Assembly (NCBI GenBank): GCA_028820935.1
Contig: JAPPHZ010000042.1
Location: 1-64,000 of the forward strand
Direction: 5' to 3'
From: a bacterium
GTDB taxonomy: Bacteria > Actinomycetota > Acidimicrobiia > Spongiisociales > Spongiisociaceae
Length of the DNA stretch: 64,000 bases
Numbering within the stretch: the first letter of the stretch is position 1; the number at the start of each line of letters is the position of its first letter. This document shows, piece after piece, positions 15,583-23,339 of the stretch. Below the pieces are notes generated by a model. The model was not told the DNA's origin and made no database searches. It was given only the letters and a program-made list of their open reading frames with translations. Position numbers and translations under genes: made by a program.

Positions 15583-16944
15583 ATGCGACGCTCACCCAGG
15601 AAATGGCTCTTCATCCCGATCATGATGGTCCTAGCCCTGATGGCGACGGCTTGCGGGAGCGACGAACCTGCCGCAACTACGGCCGCGCCCACCACGGCCG
15701 CGCCCACCACCACCGCCGCGCCGACCACCACGGCCGCACCCACCACCACGGCGGCACCCACCACCACGGCGGCGCCCGCGCCCACCACCACCGCCGCTCC
15801 CCCCGAGACTGTGGTGGTCCGGGAGGTAATCCGCGAGGTGGTCGTGGAGCCGGAGGAAGAGGAGATGGGTCCGATGATCCCGGACGCCCCGCTCGTGACG
15901 GTGCGGATCAACGGCGGACCTTTCTATCCGTTCAACCTCTGGGCCGCATCCAAGGAGTTGGGCATCGCCGACGAACTCAACATCGAGTTGGACATATCTA
16001 GCCAGGGGTTCTTCCCGACCGCCGCGCTGAAGCGGGGCGAGTTCGACGTGATCGCCTCGTGCCCGGCCTGCGCGTTCGGCGTGTACGAGAGCATTCCGGA
16101 GTTCCGCAACTGGATCACGTCCTACCAGTGGAGGGGATTCCAGCTGATCGGCCGCGCCGATCCCGAGACCGGCGCCGCGGTACACAAGCCTTGGATCGAC
16201 TTCTTCGTCGACGCCGGCGGCGACCTGGAGCAAGCCAACCGGGAGTTCGCGGCATCGCTCGCCGGACGGAGCTTCGCGATCTGGGATCCTGGTGGCATCG
16301 CGACGCTCAAGGCCCTGATCGAGCAGGGCGGGTTGACCCTCGACGATATCGAGATCATTGGCTTCGCCGACATCAACGTGGCCTCGACTTCGTTCATAGC
16401 CGGCGAGGGTGACTACCACTCCGGTGACAGCATCCAGATGCACCGAATGCTGACCGCACCCGACCTGAGAGACAAGTTCGTATCGGCTGCCCCGTTCCAG
16501 GCCTACGGCTCGACCGGGTTGTGGTACAGCACCTTCGCGTCCACCCAGGACTGGCTCGACGCCAACGAGGAAACGGCGCTGCGAATGCTGGCGATCTGGT
16601 ATCGGACCACCCGGTACCTGCACAACCGTACCGCCGACGTGCTCCCGCCCATGCACGAGGCGGTGCGCCGGGCCGGCGGAGTCCTGGTGGACGACGAGAC
16701 GCTCAAGGCCGAGTTGTTCAACATCGAGGACTTCGTGCGGTACCAGGATGCGTGGGATCACTACTTCGCCGACGGTTCGCCCACCAACATGGACCTGTCC
16801 ATCGCGCTTACGCACAAGAACGCGGTGGAGGCAGGGACCGTGGCGGCCGACTCAGACTGGCGGATCTTCGAGGTCGAGAAGGATTGGTTCCAGAAACTCA
16901 TGGCCAGACAGGACCTCGTCAACTGGATCATGAAACCGCTGTAG
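15583..16944 (+). CDS. NitT/TauT-type ABC substrate-binding lipoprotein with CxxC motif
   Basis: This 453-aa protein starts at ATG 15583 after GGGAGG; earlier in-frame starts lack such a site. It has a lipoprotein signal (MATAC, Cys 24), a Thr/Ala/Pro repeat linker (about 31-72), a VVVREVIREVVVEPEEEE hinge, then a periplasmic-binding fold. C160 and C163 form a CPAC motif at the start of a segment that aligns with SCQIC in the binding protein at 56565-57854. Both are followed by an EFRNW/EYRNY...GFxLIGRA stretch. The two permeases upstream are its transport partners. Ligand unknown; the paired cysteines are unusual for this class. Confidence 0.88.
   Translation: MRRSPRKWLFIPIMMVLALMATACGSDEPAATTAAPTTAAPTTTAAPTTTAAPTTTAAPTTTAAPAPTTTAAPPETVVVREVIREVVVEPEEEEMGPMIPDAPLVTVRINGGPFYPFNLWAASKELGIADELNIELDISSQGFFPTAALKRGEFDVIASCPACAFGVYESIPEFRNWITSYQWRGFQLIGRADPETGAAVHKPWIDFFVDAGGDLEQANREFAASLAGRSFAIWDPGGIATLKALIEQGGLTLDDIEIIGFADINVASTSFIAGEGDYHSGDSIQMHRMLTAPDLRDKFVSAAPFQAYGSTGLWYSTFASTQDWLDANEETALRMLAIWYRTTRYLHNRTADVLPPMHEAVRRAGGVLVDDETLKAELFNIEDFVRYQDAWDHYFADGSPTNMDLSIALTHKNAVEAGTVAADSDWRIFEVEKDWFQKLMARQDLVNWIMKPL
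15679..15796 (+). repeat. Thr/Ala/Pro linker repeat in binding-protein gene
   Basis: Tandem imperfect repeats of about 18-21 bp encode TTTAAP units right after the lipobox of the binding protein. Such linkers hold the ligand domain away from the membrane or cell wall. The DNA is repetitive and may vary in unit number between strains. Confidence 0.8.
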
Positions 16945-16961
16945 GACAGCCAAGCGAGGAG

Positions 16962-17054
16962 GGTGCTGAAAAAGACGGGGATGGATTGGCCTGCGGCCCC
17001 TTGAACTGGGGCTTCATTACCGACTATCAGGCCAACTGGACATTTTTCAGTACC
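16962..17054 (+). mobile_element. MITE-like 93-bp element, copy B
   Basis: The ends GGTGCTGAAAAA (16962-16973) and TTTTTCAGTACC (17043-17054) are an inverted repeat matching at 11 of 12 positions. The interior aligns with copy A at 13001-13090, which lies in the opposite orientation. No coding capacity is evident. It lies between the binding-protein stop and the terminator-like hairpin at 17061. Confidence 0.62.
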
Positions 17055-17060
17055 GTCCGA

Positions 17061-17093
17061 GAACAGGCCCCGGACCGGAGCCGGGGCCTGTTC
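17061..17093 (+). terminator. Perfect 13-bp hairpin after the transport cassette
   Basis: GAACAGGCCCCGG (17061-17073) and its exact complement (17081-17093) enclose a 7-nt loop. There is no U-tract, as is common in high-GC actinobacteria. It probably ends transcription of the cassette before the hydrolase gene at 17128. Confidence 0.65.
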
Positions 17094-17127
17094 CGCGCAC
17101 CGGACCGCTCAAAGGAGAGAGAAGCAA

Positions 17128-18306
17128 GTGACCGACGTCAGCGGGAGGGTGGCAACCGGTTTCGAGCCGGTGGTGGAGGCCTTCGAGGAGAACTTCGCCG
17201 TCCGGGGCGAGGTGGGAGCCGAGTTCTGTGCCTACGTGGGGGGCGAGCCGGTGGTCGACATCTGGGCCGGGACGGCCGCGCCGGGGAGGCCGTGGCGCGA
17301 GGACACGTTGGTGCCGGTGTTCTCGGTCACCAAGGGCCCGACCGCCCTGGTGGCCCAGATGCTGGTTGACCGAGGCCTCATGGACCTGGACACCCCGGTT
17401 TGCGAATACTGGCCGGAGTTTGCGGCCGGGGGCAAGGGTGATGCTCGGGTGCGGGAGGTTCTAGGCCACACGGTGGGACTTCCGTCCTTCCCCGACTACT
17501 GGAACCTGGTGAGCTTCGACGCTACGGAGGGATGGCACCGGTATGGAGAGATCTCGTCGAGGCTGGCCGCTGCTCCCCTCGCCTGGGAACCGGGTGCCCG
17601 GGTGGGTTACCACTCCATCACCTACGGCTGGCTGGTGGCGGAACTGGTGCGGCGGATCGACGGTCGGACGCTGGGCGCCTTCTTCGCCGAGGAGGTGGCC
17701 GCCCCGCTGGGACTCGACTTCTGGATCGGGCTTCCGGCCGAACATCACGACCGGGTCGCCCGGCTACGGCACGATCCCGACCCCGCGTTCGACCTCGTCG
17801 AGGCGCTCGGAGGACCCGAGAAGGCGGCGGGCGCGGCCCTGTTCATCGGCCCGGAGCGCCGATCTCCGATTGACCTCGCCAACGACCCCGACTTCTGGAC
17901 GGCCGAGATGCCGGCTGTGAACGGCGTCGGCGCCGCCCGCAGCGTGGCGCGGATGTACGCCATGCTGGCCGCGGGCGGTGAGCTGGACGGTGTGCGCCTG
18001 GTGTCCGAGGAGTCGGTGGCCACTCACGCTACGGAGCAGGCCAGGGGCACCGACGCCATCTTCGGGGGCGAGACCCGCGTGGCGCTCGGGTACGGGCGTT
18101 CGACGCCCGGAGGACTGTCGTTCGGACCTAACGACGAGGCGTTCGGGATGCAGGGGATCGGAGGATCGGTCGCTTACGCGGACCCGGTCGCCGAGGTCGG
18201 CTTCGGCTACGCCATGAACCAGACCCACATGGAGGTCGGCACCGACCGCCGGCCCAGAGCCCTCTCGTCCGCCCTCTACCGCGCGATCGCCCTCCAGGGC
18301 GGTTGA
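17128..18306 (+). CDS. Serine hydrolase, class C beta-lactamase fold (EstB-like)
   Basis: This 392-aa protein belongs to the beta-lactamase/penicillin-binding-like serine hydrolases, many of which are esterases. The nucleophile motif SVTK (SxxK) is near residue 69 and the second motif YHSITY near residue 163. GGSVAYADP near the C-terminus stands where the third motif normally lies. No signal peptide is visible, so a cytoplasmic esterase or amidase is more likely than a cell-wall enzyme. GTG 17128 follows AAAGGAGAG. It is a single gene, convergent with the SDR gene at 18325. Confidence 0.88.
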   Translation: MTDVSGRVATGFEPVVEAFEENFAVRGEVGAEFCAYVGGEPVVDIWAGTAAPGRPWREDTLVPVFSVTKGPTALVAQMLVDRGLMDLDTPVCEYWPEFAAGGKGDARVREVLGHTVGLPSFPDYWNLVSFDATEGWHRYGEISSRLAAAPLAWEPGARVGYHSITYGWLVAELVRRIDGRTLGAFFAEEVAAPLGLDFWIGLPAEHHDRVARLRHDPDPAFDLVEALGGPEKAAGAALFIGPERRSPIDLANDPDFWTAEMPAVNGVGAARSVARMYAMLAAGGELDGVRLVSEESVATHATEQARGTDAIFGGETRVALGYGRSTPGGLSFGPNDEAFGMQGIGGSVAYADPVAEVGFGYAMNQTHMEVGTDRRPRALSSALYRAIALQGG

Positions 18307-18324
18307 TACCGAACCACGCGGGAC

Positions 18325-19101
18325 TCAGACCGGGTTGTCCTTAGCCTCCGGACCCATGGCTGTGTACCCGCCGTCCACCTTGAGATCGATGCCGGTGATG
18401 AACGAGGCGTCTTCGCTGCAGAGGAACAGGATCGCCCTGGCCACGTCCATCGTCTCGCCACAGCGGTCGAGCATCAGGCGCGGGATGATGTAATCCTCGA
18501 AGGCCTGGCGCTCCATGACGTTGGCGGTGGCTTCGGTCCAGGTCCATCCCGGGCTGACCGTGTTGGCCCGAATGCCGTGGGCGCCCAGGTCGAGGGCCAT
18601 GCATATGGTCATCGCCACCAGCGCCCCCTTGGTGCTGTGATAGGTCCAGGCGCCCGGCTTGGCGACTCCCGCCACCACGCTGGCCACGTTCACGATGGCG
18701 CCGTTGCCCGCCTGTTTCAGCGGCTCGAAGGCGGCCTGGACCATGTTGGTAGCGCCCAGAACGTTGGTGGACCAACTGGCCTCCCACTCCTCCCTGGTGA
18801 CATCCAATCCCGCGACCACGAAGCTGGCCGCGTTGTTGACCAGGCAATCGACCCGGCCGAACGTGTCGACCGCAGCCGCCACCGCCCGGCGGCAGTCCTC
18901 CAATTTCGCCACGCTGCCGCCCACCGACCGCAGGGCGTCGGGCGAGCAATCGAGGCCTTGAGTGACGAGGTCGTGGTCCACCGGCTGCTGGTCCAGCACC
19001 ACCACCCGGGCGCCCTCCCGGAGGAACTCCCTGGCGGTTGTCCGGCCGATCCCGGACGCCCCCCCGGTGACCAGCGCCACCCGATTCTCGAAACGCATCA
19101 T
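18325..19101 (-). CDS. Short-chain dehydrogenase/reductase (SDR)
   Basis: This 258-aa classical SDR has the cofactor motif TGGASGIG (about residues 12-19), NNAAS and the active-site YHSTK. The C-terminal GIDLKVDGG is typical of 3-oxoacyl-ACP-reductase-like SDRs. ATG 19101 follows GGGAGG. It lies downstream of the sarcosine oxidase operon on the same strand but is separated by 194 bp and a 7-bp tandem repeat. Substrate unknown. Confidence 0.92.
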   Translation of the reverse strand: MMRFENRVALVTGGASGIGRTTAREFLREGARVVVLDQQPVDHDLVTQGLDCSPDALRSVGGSVAKLEDCRRAVAAAVDTFGRVDCLVNNAASFVVAGLDVTREEWEASWSTNVLGATNMVQAAFEPLKQAGNGAIVNVASVVAGVAKPGAWTYHSTKGALVAMTICMALDLGAHGIRANTVSPGWTWTEATANVMERQAFEDYIIPRLMLDRCGETMDVARAILFLCSEDASFITGIDLKVDGGYTAMGPEAKDNPV

Positions 19102-19250
19102 GAGGGCCTCCCATCCCCGAGGAGCGATGGCCTGAGCCCCGCCTGGTGAGGGGACACACGCCGCCTGCCCGCAAGCGTATGGCGGGCCCGCATGGGCGTC
19201 AACAATGTCGTGTGCCCATCGACCTCCAATCTAAGACCAACTATCGCAGA

Positions 19251-19298
19251 CAACTAGCAACTAGCAACTAGCAACTAGCAACTAGCAACTAGCAACTA
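19251..19298. repeat. 7-bp tandem repeat, CAACTAG x 6.9
   Basis: Six perfect copies and one partial copy of CAACTAG run without interruption from 19251 to 19298. The soxD stop codon (TAG on the minus strand, 19296-19298) lies inside the last unit. Because a 7-bp unit is not a multiple of three, gain or loss of units would not change soxD itself unless the end unit is altered. Arrays like this change length by polymerase slippage. Confidence 0.95.
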
Positions 19299-19517
19299 AA
19301 GCGTCGTATCCCGCTCGATAGTCTGCCAGCGGCCGCAGCCGCCCGCGTGGAACCAGCGCTCTTGTCGGGCTCCCTCCGTGTTGCTCATCATGAAGCCGCG
19401 GTCCACATCCCGCTCCTCGGCACCGGTCAGATAGTCGGGAGGGTCGGGGACCTCGCCGTACATCCACTCCTCGACCGGGCGGGAACCGCAGTGCGGGCAG
19501 TCGAGACGCAGGACCAT
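19296..19517 (-). CDS. soxD: Sarcosine oxidase, delta subunit
   Basis: This 73-aa protein is the zinc-binding small subunit of heterotetrameric sarcosine oxidase. It begins with CPHCG (zinc ligands), has EEW early, and ends with the W.H..GC.RW signature (WFHAGGCGRW), all standard for SoxD. Its ATG overlaps the soxB stop by one base. Its stop lies within the 7-bp repeat. Length is slightly short of the usual 80-100 residues. Confidence 0.93.
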   Translation of the reverse strand: MVLRLDCPHCGSRPVEEWMYGEVPDPPDYLTGAEERDVDRGFMMSNTEGARQERWFHAGGCGRWQTIERDTTL

Positions 19518-20731
19518 CAGTGGGTCGTCCCTGTCGAACCGGGGTCGAACATCAGCCGGTCCTCCCTGAAGCGACTCAGGGAGAACGGGGCGATCAGCTC
19601 GGGCGTGCGATCCGTGGCTATGAGTTCCGCCATCTGCTCACCGCCGGCGGGGATCCCCTTGAAACCCCATGTTCCCCAGCCGGTCGTGACCAGGAAGCCG
19701 TCCACCCCTGTGTACCCCATGATCGGGGACAGATCCACCGACATGTCACAGACGCCAGCCCACTGGCGCAGGATGGTCAGGCTTCCCAGGAACGGGAGAA
19801 GGGTGACCGCGGGAAGCGAGCAATAAGAGAGGAACTCGTAGCTCGACCGGTACGAGTAGCTCGGCTGGCTGTCGATACCGGCGCCCAGAAGCATCTCTCC
19901 TCTCGGCGTCTGGCTTACGTAGAAACCCATCTCTGCCGAGGCGACGATGGGGCGGAAGGAACGGGCGTAGTGGTTGGTGACGAACGCCTGGAGGGGATGG
20001 GTGCGGATCGGTAACCGCACTCCTGCCATGGCCGCCAGGGTCGAGACATGGCCCCCCACCGCGCTCACGACCACGCCTGCCGCCACCGGTCCCCGGTCGG
20101 TCAGGACACCCGTGACCCGGTCTCCTGACTTGAGCAGGCCGGTCACGGCGGCTCGCTGGTGGACGTGGACCCCCCGCTTCATGGCGCCCTCCGCCAGCGC
20201 CCACACCACCCGATCATGGCGCGCCGTGGCGGCGTGGGGACTGTACGAGCCCCCCGTCACCCGGAACTCACCTCCCCCCGCGTTCAGGTCCACATCCGGA
20301 CAGATCTGCCGCACCTCCTCCGGGGTCACGTAGACCGTGTCGGCTCCGAAGGCCTGGTTGACGATGGACCGGGCCCGCTCGTGGCGGGTACCGGGAGTCC
20401 CGTGGACCAACCACAGGAGCCCCTTGCGGTCGTGCATGATCCAGCGCCCGGTCTCCTCCTCCAACCTGGAGTAGAGGTCGACGCTCCGCTGGTAGAAACG
20501 GACCGCCTCGGGGATGCCGTAGTTCGCCCGGATGATGGTGGTGTTGCGACCGGAGTTGCCCGATCCGATGTAGCCGCGTTCCAGGACCGCCACGTTGGTT
20601 ATCCCGTGGCGGGTGGCCAGGTGATAGGCGGTCGACAGGCCGTGCCCGCCTCCGCCCACGATCACCACGTCGTAGGACGACCGCAGATCCTCCCAACCGA
20701 AGGCCACCTGGGCTTCGATGAACTCGTTCAC
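19517..20731 (-). CDS. soxB: Sarcosine oxidase, beta subunit
   Basis: This 404-aa flavoprotein subunit carries the catalytic FAD site of sarcosine oxidase, which demethylates sarcosine to glycine with formaldehyde or methylene-tetrahydrofolate as the one-carbon product. It has the dinucleotide motif VIVGGGGHGLSTAYHLA, ERGYIGSGNSGRN near the covalent-FMN region and GWGTWGFKGIPAGG near the C-terminus. The GTG at 20731 overlaps the soxG stop as GTGA. It follows soxG and precedes soxD. Confidence 0.94.
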   Translation of the reverse strand: MNEFIEAQVAFGWEDLRSSYDVVIVGGGGHGLSTAYHLATRHGITNVAVLERGYIGSGNSGRNTTIIRANYGIPEAVRFYQRSVDLYSRLEEETGRWIMHDRKGLLWLVHGTPGTRHERARSIVNQAFGADTVYVTPEEVRQICPDVDLNAGGGEFRVTGGSYSPHAATARHDRVVWALAEGAMKRGVHVHQRAAVTGLLKSGDRVTGVLTDRGPVAAGVVVSAVGGHVSTLAAMAGVRLPIRTHPLQAFVTNHYARSFRPIVASAEMGFYVSQTPRGEMLLGAGIDSQPSYSYRSSYEFLSYCSLPAVTLLPFLGSLTILRQWAGVCDMSVDLSPIMGYTGVDGFLVTTGWGTWGFKGIPAGGEQMAELIATDRTPELIAPFSLSRFREDRLMFDPGSTGTTH

Positions 20732-21135
20732 TCCGCCCGCTCCCCCAGACCGAGACGCTCCTCAAGGTGGTGCGCCAGCACAGCCGGGACCAGGACGAGG
20801 ACTCCGCCCTCGTCGAAGAGCATCTTGACCGGTACGCCGGCAAGATGCCCCTGTGCGAACTCCGGGCAGTGCAGGGGGAACTCCCACGCCGACACGGCTT
20901 GCAGGCAGGCCAGTTCGGAACGGTCGAACCACGCTGCCGAGAATCCCGCCTCGGGTTCGATGATGGCGTACGGGTCGGCCACCTCGACCCGCTCGGGGGG
21001 CGGCAGCACGAGCAGGTCGTCAGGCGCGAGGCGCAACAGGCGCCCGCCGTCCGGCGAATCGATTTCGTCGAGCGCCTCAGGGACGCCGACGATCCTGGTG
21101 GCCTCCAGCTGCTCGAAGCGATCAGGCGCGGACAC
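20728..21135 (-). CDS. soxG: Sarcosine oxidase, gamma subunit
   Basis: This 135-aa protein has the position, size class and C-terminal features (CLQAVSAWEFPLHCPEFAQG, then GVLVLVPAVLAHHLEERL) expected for a SoxG-like subunit. It is shorter than the usual 180-200 residues. GTG 21135 is preferred because GGAGGG lies just upstream; it overlaps the soxA stop by 14 nt. An in-frame ATG at 21189 has no such site. Identification rests partly on gene order. Confidence 0.7.
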   Translation of the reverse strand: MSAPDRFEQLEATRIVGVPEALDEIDSPDGGRLLRLAPDDLLVLPPPERVEVADPYAIIEPEAGFSAAWFDRSELACLQAVSAWEFPLHCPEFAQGHLAGVPVKMLFDEGGVLVLVPAVLAHHLEERLGLGERAE

Positions 21136-23326
21136 GTCGGCCCTCCGGATCGTAGAAAGGCACCGGCACCCTCCGAGCCGGGCGTCCATCGATCATGATG
21201 TCGCCGGGAAGTCCGCCGTCCCGGGCGTAGAGCCAGGCCAGCATCACCGAGCGGCCCAGCACGCGGGACCAGGTGGTGGAGGTCACGAACCCGGCGTAGT
21301 CGCCTCTCACGCGCAGGATGGCACCCTGCGGCGGCGGAGGGCCATACCCCTCCAAGCCCACTAGCAACCTGTCCAACTCCATCCGGGAGGTCCGGGCCAC
21401 CGCAGGCCGGCCCAGGAAGTCCGCCTTGTCCATCCGGACCGCCCAGCCGTGGTCCAACCGGCGGGGCGTGGAGTCGGGCAGGCTGTCCACCCCGACCAGA
21501 ATGTGGCCTTTCTCGAGACGCAACTCCTCCAACACCTCGATCCCGTGCGGCCACACGTCGAGGTCGGCGCCGGACTCCATCAGAGCACGCCAGAGGTGTC
21601 GCGATCGACTCGCCCCGTGGTGGAGTTCGTAGGAGATCTCGCCCGTGAAGCTCAGCTTCATGACCCGGCACGCGACACCCGCCACCTCGATCTCGGTGTG
21701 GCCCATGAAAGGCGGCAGCCGATCAGCGGCGCCGAGCCTGGAAAGGAGCTCAACGGACCGGGGTCCGGTCACGTTTATGGCCCCCCAGGAGGCGGTCCGG
21801 TCCAGGATCCTCACGTCCATTCCCCAGGCCTCCGCCCAGTCCCGCAGCCACATCTCGAAGTGACCAGCGCCGGCGGAGGTGGAGGTGAGTAGGAACCGGC
21901 TCGCGCCCTCGCGGCACACCAGCCCGTCGTCGAACACGTAGCCCCGCTCGTCAAGTGCCAACACGTACTTCGCCCGGCCCGGGCGGAGCGGCGTGATGGT
22001 GGTCGGGTAGATGCGCTCGAGGAACGCGTCCGCGTCGGGACCCGATACCAGGAACTTGCCCAGGGTGCTCACGTCGCAGATCGACACGCCGGTCCGGACC
22101 GCCCAGTACTCGCGGTCCGGGTCGCCGTAGGTCCAGGGCCTGAGCCAACCCCCGGATCGTTCCATCACGGCTCCCAGGGCGAGATGCTCGTCGTGGAGGG
22201 CGGTCCGCCTGTCGGGGTGGTGGTACCAGCCCGCCGCGGCCTCGCCCATCGTGATCTGGGTGACGACCGGACGAGCGGTGAACGACGGAGGCAGGTCCTG
22301 CCCCCCGGCGGCCACGAAGCTGCGCACGTGCGGCATGCAGACGGACCCCTGGCAGGCGCCCGTACCGGCCAGCGTGGATCGCTTGATCAACTCCAACTCT
22401 TGGAACCCGCGATCCCACACCGACCGAAGGGCATCCACCGTTACATCGGAGCACGGGCAGACGACACCCGCCTCGGGCACGGGCGGCCGGTCAAGATGTC
22501 CGGCGACGCTTCCTACCGAGCGCACCCCCGGCAAGCCGTGGGCCATCCGGGCGAGCGTGTCCCTCGGACCGGATCCGAGACCGACCACGGCCGTATCGCA
22601 CGGGTAGGCGCGTTCGGCGCCGGTCTCGGCGTCTACGGTCACCACTCGCTGCACCGTTCCGTCGCCCTCGAACCGGACCAACCTGCCCCGAGCCGGCTCG
22701 TGTCCGACTCCCTCCGGTGGCCTACCTACCGACACCACCCTTCCCAGATCCACTCCCGAAGCTGCCAACGCCTCGGCGGCTCGCCTGGTCACGATGCCGG
22801 CCAGCTGGTTCCCGGGACAGACGGGCTGCACCTCGACGGACCCGGTCGCCACCACGACCTCCTCGCAGAAGATCCTCGCCATGCCTTCGGGCGTCCGGGC
22901 CACCACCTCGGGACCGGGGTAGACACCGACCGCTTCCCTGCCTGCCCGCGCGTCGAGGGCGACGACGCTGCGGCCGCTCTCCTCGGCCTCGGTAGCGGCC
23001 TCCCTCCCCGAACTACCCTGGCCGATCACGACGGTGTCGCAATGGACCATCTCGAAGCCGACGGCGCTCTCGCGGGCGGGCGGCTGAGTCGACGGAGGAA
23101 GGGCCGGGTACCCGCCGGGTGGATGCGAAGCGACCTTCATGCCTTCGACGGCCGGCGTCCGGCAGGCGCGGACATACGAGACCCCCTCGAGGGTGACAAG
23201 GCAGTACGGGCAGTCTCCCGCGGCGCAAAGGCATCCGCCCCACGGCCTCAGACCGGCTCGGAGAACAGCTGTGAGGACCGTGTCGCCCTCTTCGAAGGGG
23301 ACCTTCGTCCCGTCGAAGTCGATCAC
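21122..23326 (-). CDS. soxA: Sarcosine oxidase, alpha subunit (compact form)
   Basis: This 734-aa protein has, in order, an N-terminal 2Fe-2S ferredoxin-like domain (Cys-rich CLCAAGDCPYC, about 32-42), a dinucleotide-binding region (GQGSSGREAA), a BFD-like 2Fe-2S segment (CPCSD and CQGSVC), and a folate-binding GcvT domain with its C-terminal barrel. Canonical SoxA is about 950-1000 residues, so roughly 230 are missing, mostly from the FAD/NAD domain. The folate domain would pass the one-carbon unit to tetrahydrofolate. The GTG at 23326 starts 13 bp after the DddP-like gene. Order A-G-B-D differs from the common B-D-A-G. Confidence 0.9.
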   Translation of the reverse strand: MIDFDGTKVPFEEGDTVLTAVLRAGLRPWGGCLCAAGDCPYCLVTLEGVSYVRACRTPAVEGMKVASHPPGGYPALPPSTQPPARESAVGFEMVHCDTVVIGQGSSGREAATEAEESGRSVVALDARAGREAVGVYPGPEVVARTPEGMARIFCEEVVVATGSVEVQPVCPGNQLAGIVTRRAAEALAASGVDLGRVVSVGRPPEGVGHEPARGRLVRFEGDGTVQRVVTVDAETGAERAYPCDTAVVGLGSGPRDTLARMAHGLPGVRSVGSVAGHLDRPPVPEAGVVCPCSDVTVDALRSVWDRGFQELELIKRSTLAGTGACQGSVCMPHVRSFVAAGGQDLPPSFTARPVVTQITMGEAAAGWYHHPDRRTALHDEHLALGAVMERSGGWLRPWTYGDPDREYWAVRTGVSICDVSTLGKFLVSGPDADAFLERIYPTTITPLRPGRAKYVLALDERGYVFDDGLVCREGASRFLLTSTSAGAGHFEMWLRDWAEAWGMDVRILDRTASWGAINVTGPRSVELLSRLGAADRLPPFMGHTEIEVAGVACRVMKLSFTGEISYELHHGASRSRHLWRALMESGADLDVWPHGIEVLEELRLEKGHILVGVDSLPDSTPRRLDHGWAVRMDKADFLGRPAVARTSRMELDRLLVGLEGYGPPPPQGAILRVRGDYAGFVTSTTWSRVLGRSVMLAWLYARDGGLPGDIMIDGRPARRVPVPFYDPEGRRVRA

Positions 23327-23339
23327 CTTGCCCGGTGCG

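Noticed and set aside
15631-16815. A 394-residue Gly/Arg-rich frame antisense to the binding-protein gene
   Set aside because: The Gly/Arg stretch is the complement of the Thr/Ala/Pro linker repeat. The binding-protein strand has signal peptide, lipobox and homologue.
17128-18306. Antibiotic-resistance beta-lactamase
   Set aside because: It has SxxK but no signal peptide and a diverged third motif. EstB-like cytoplasmic esterases fit better.
19251-19298. CRISPR array
   Set aside because: The repeat unit is 7 bp with no spacers, and no cas genes are nearby. It is a simple tandem repeat.
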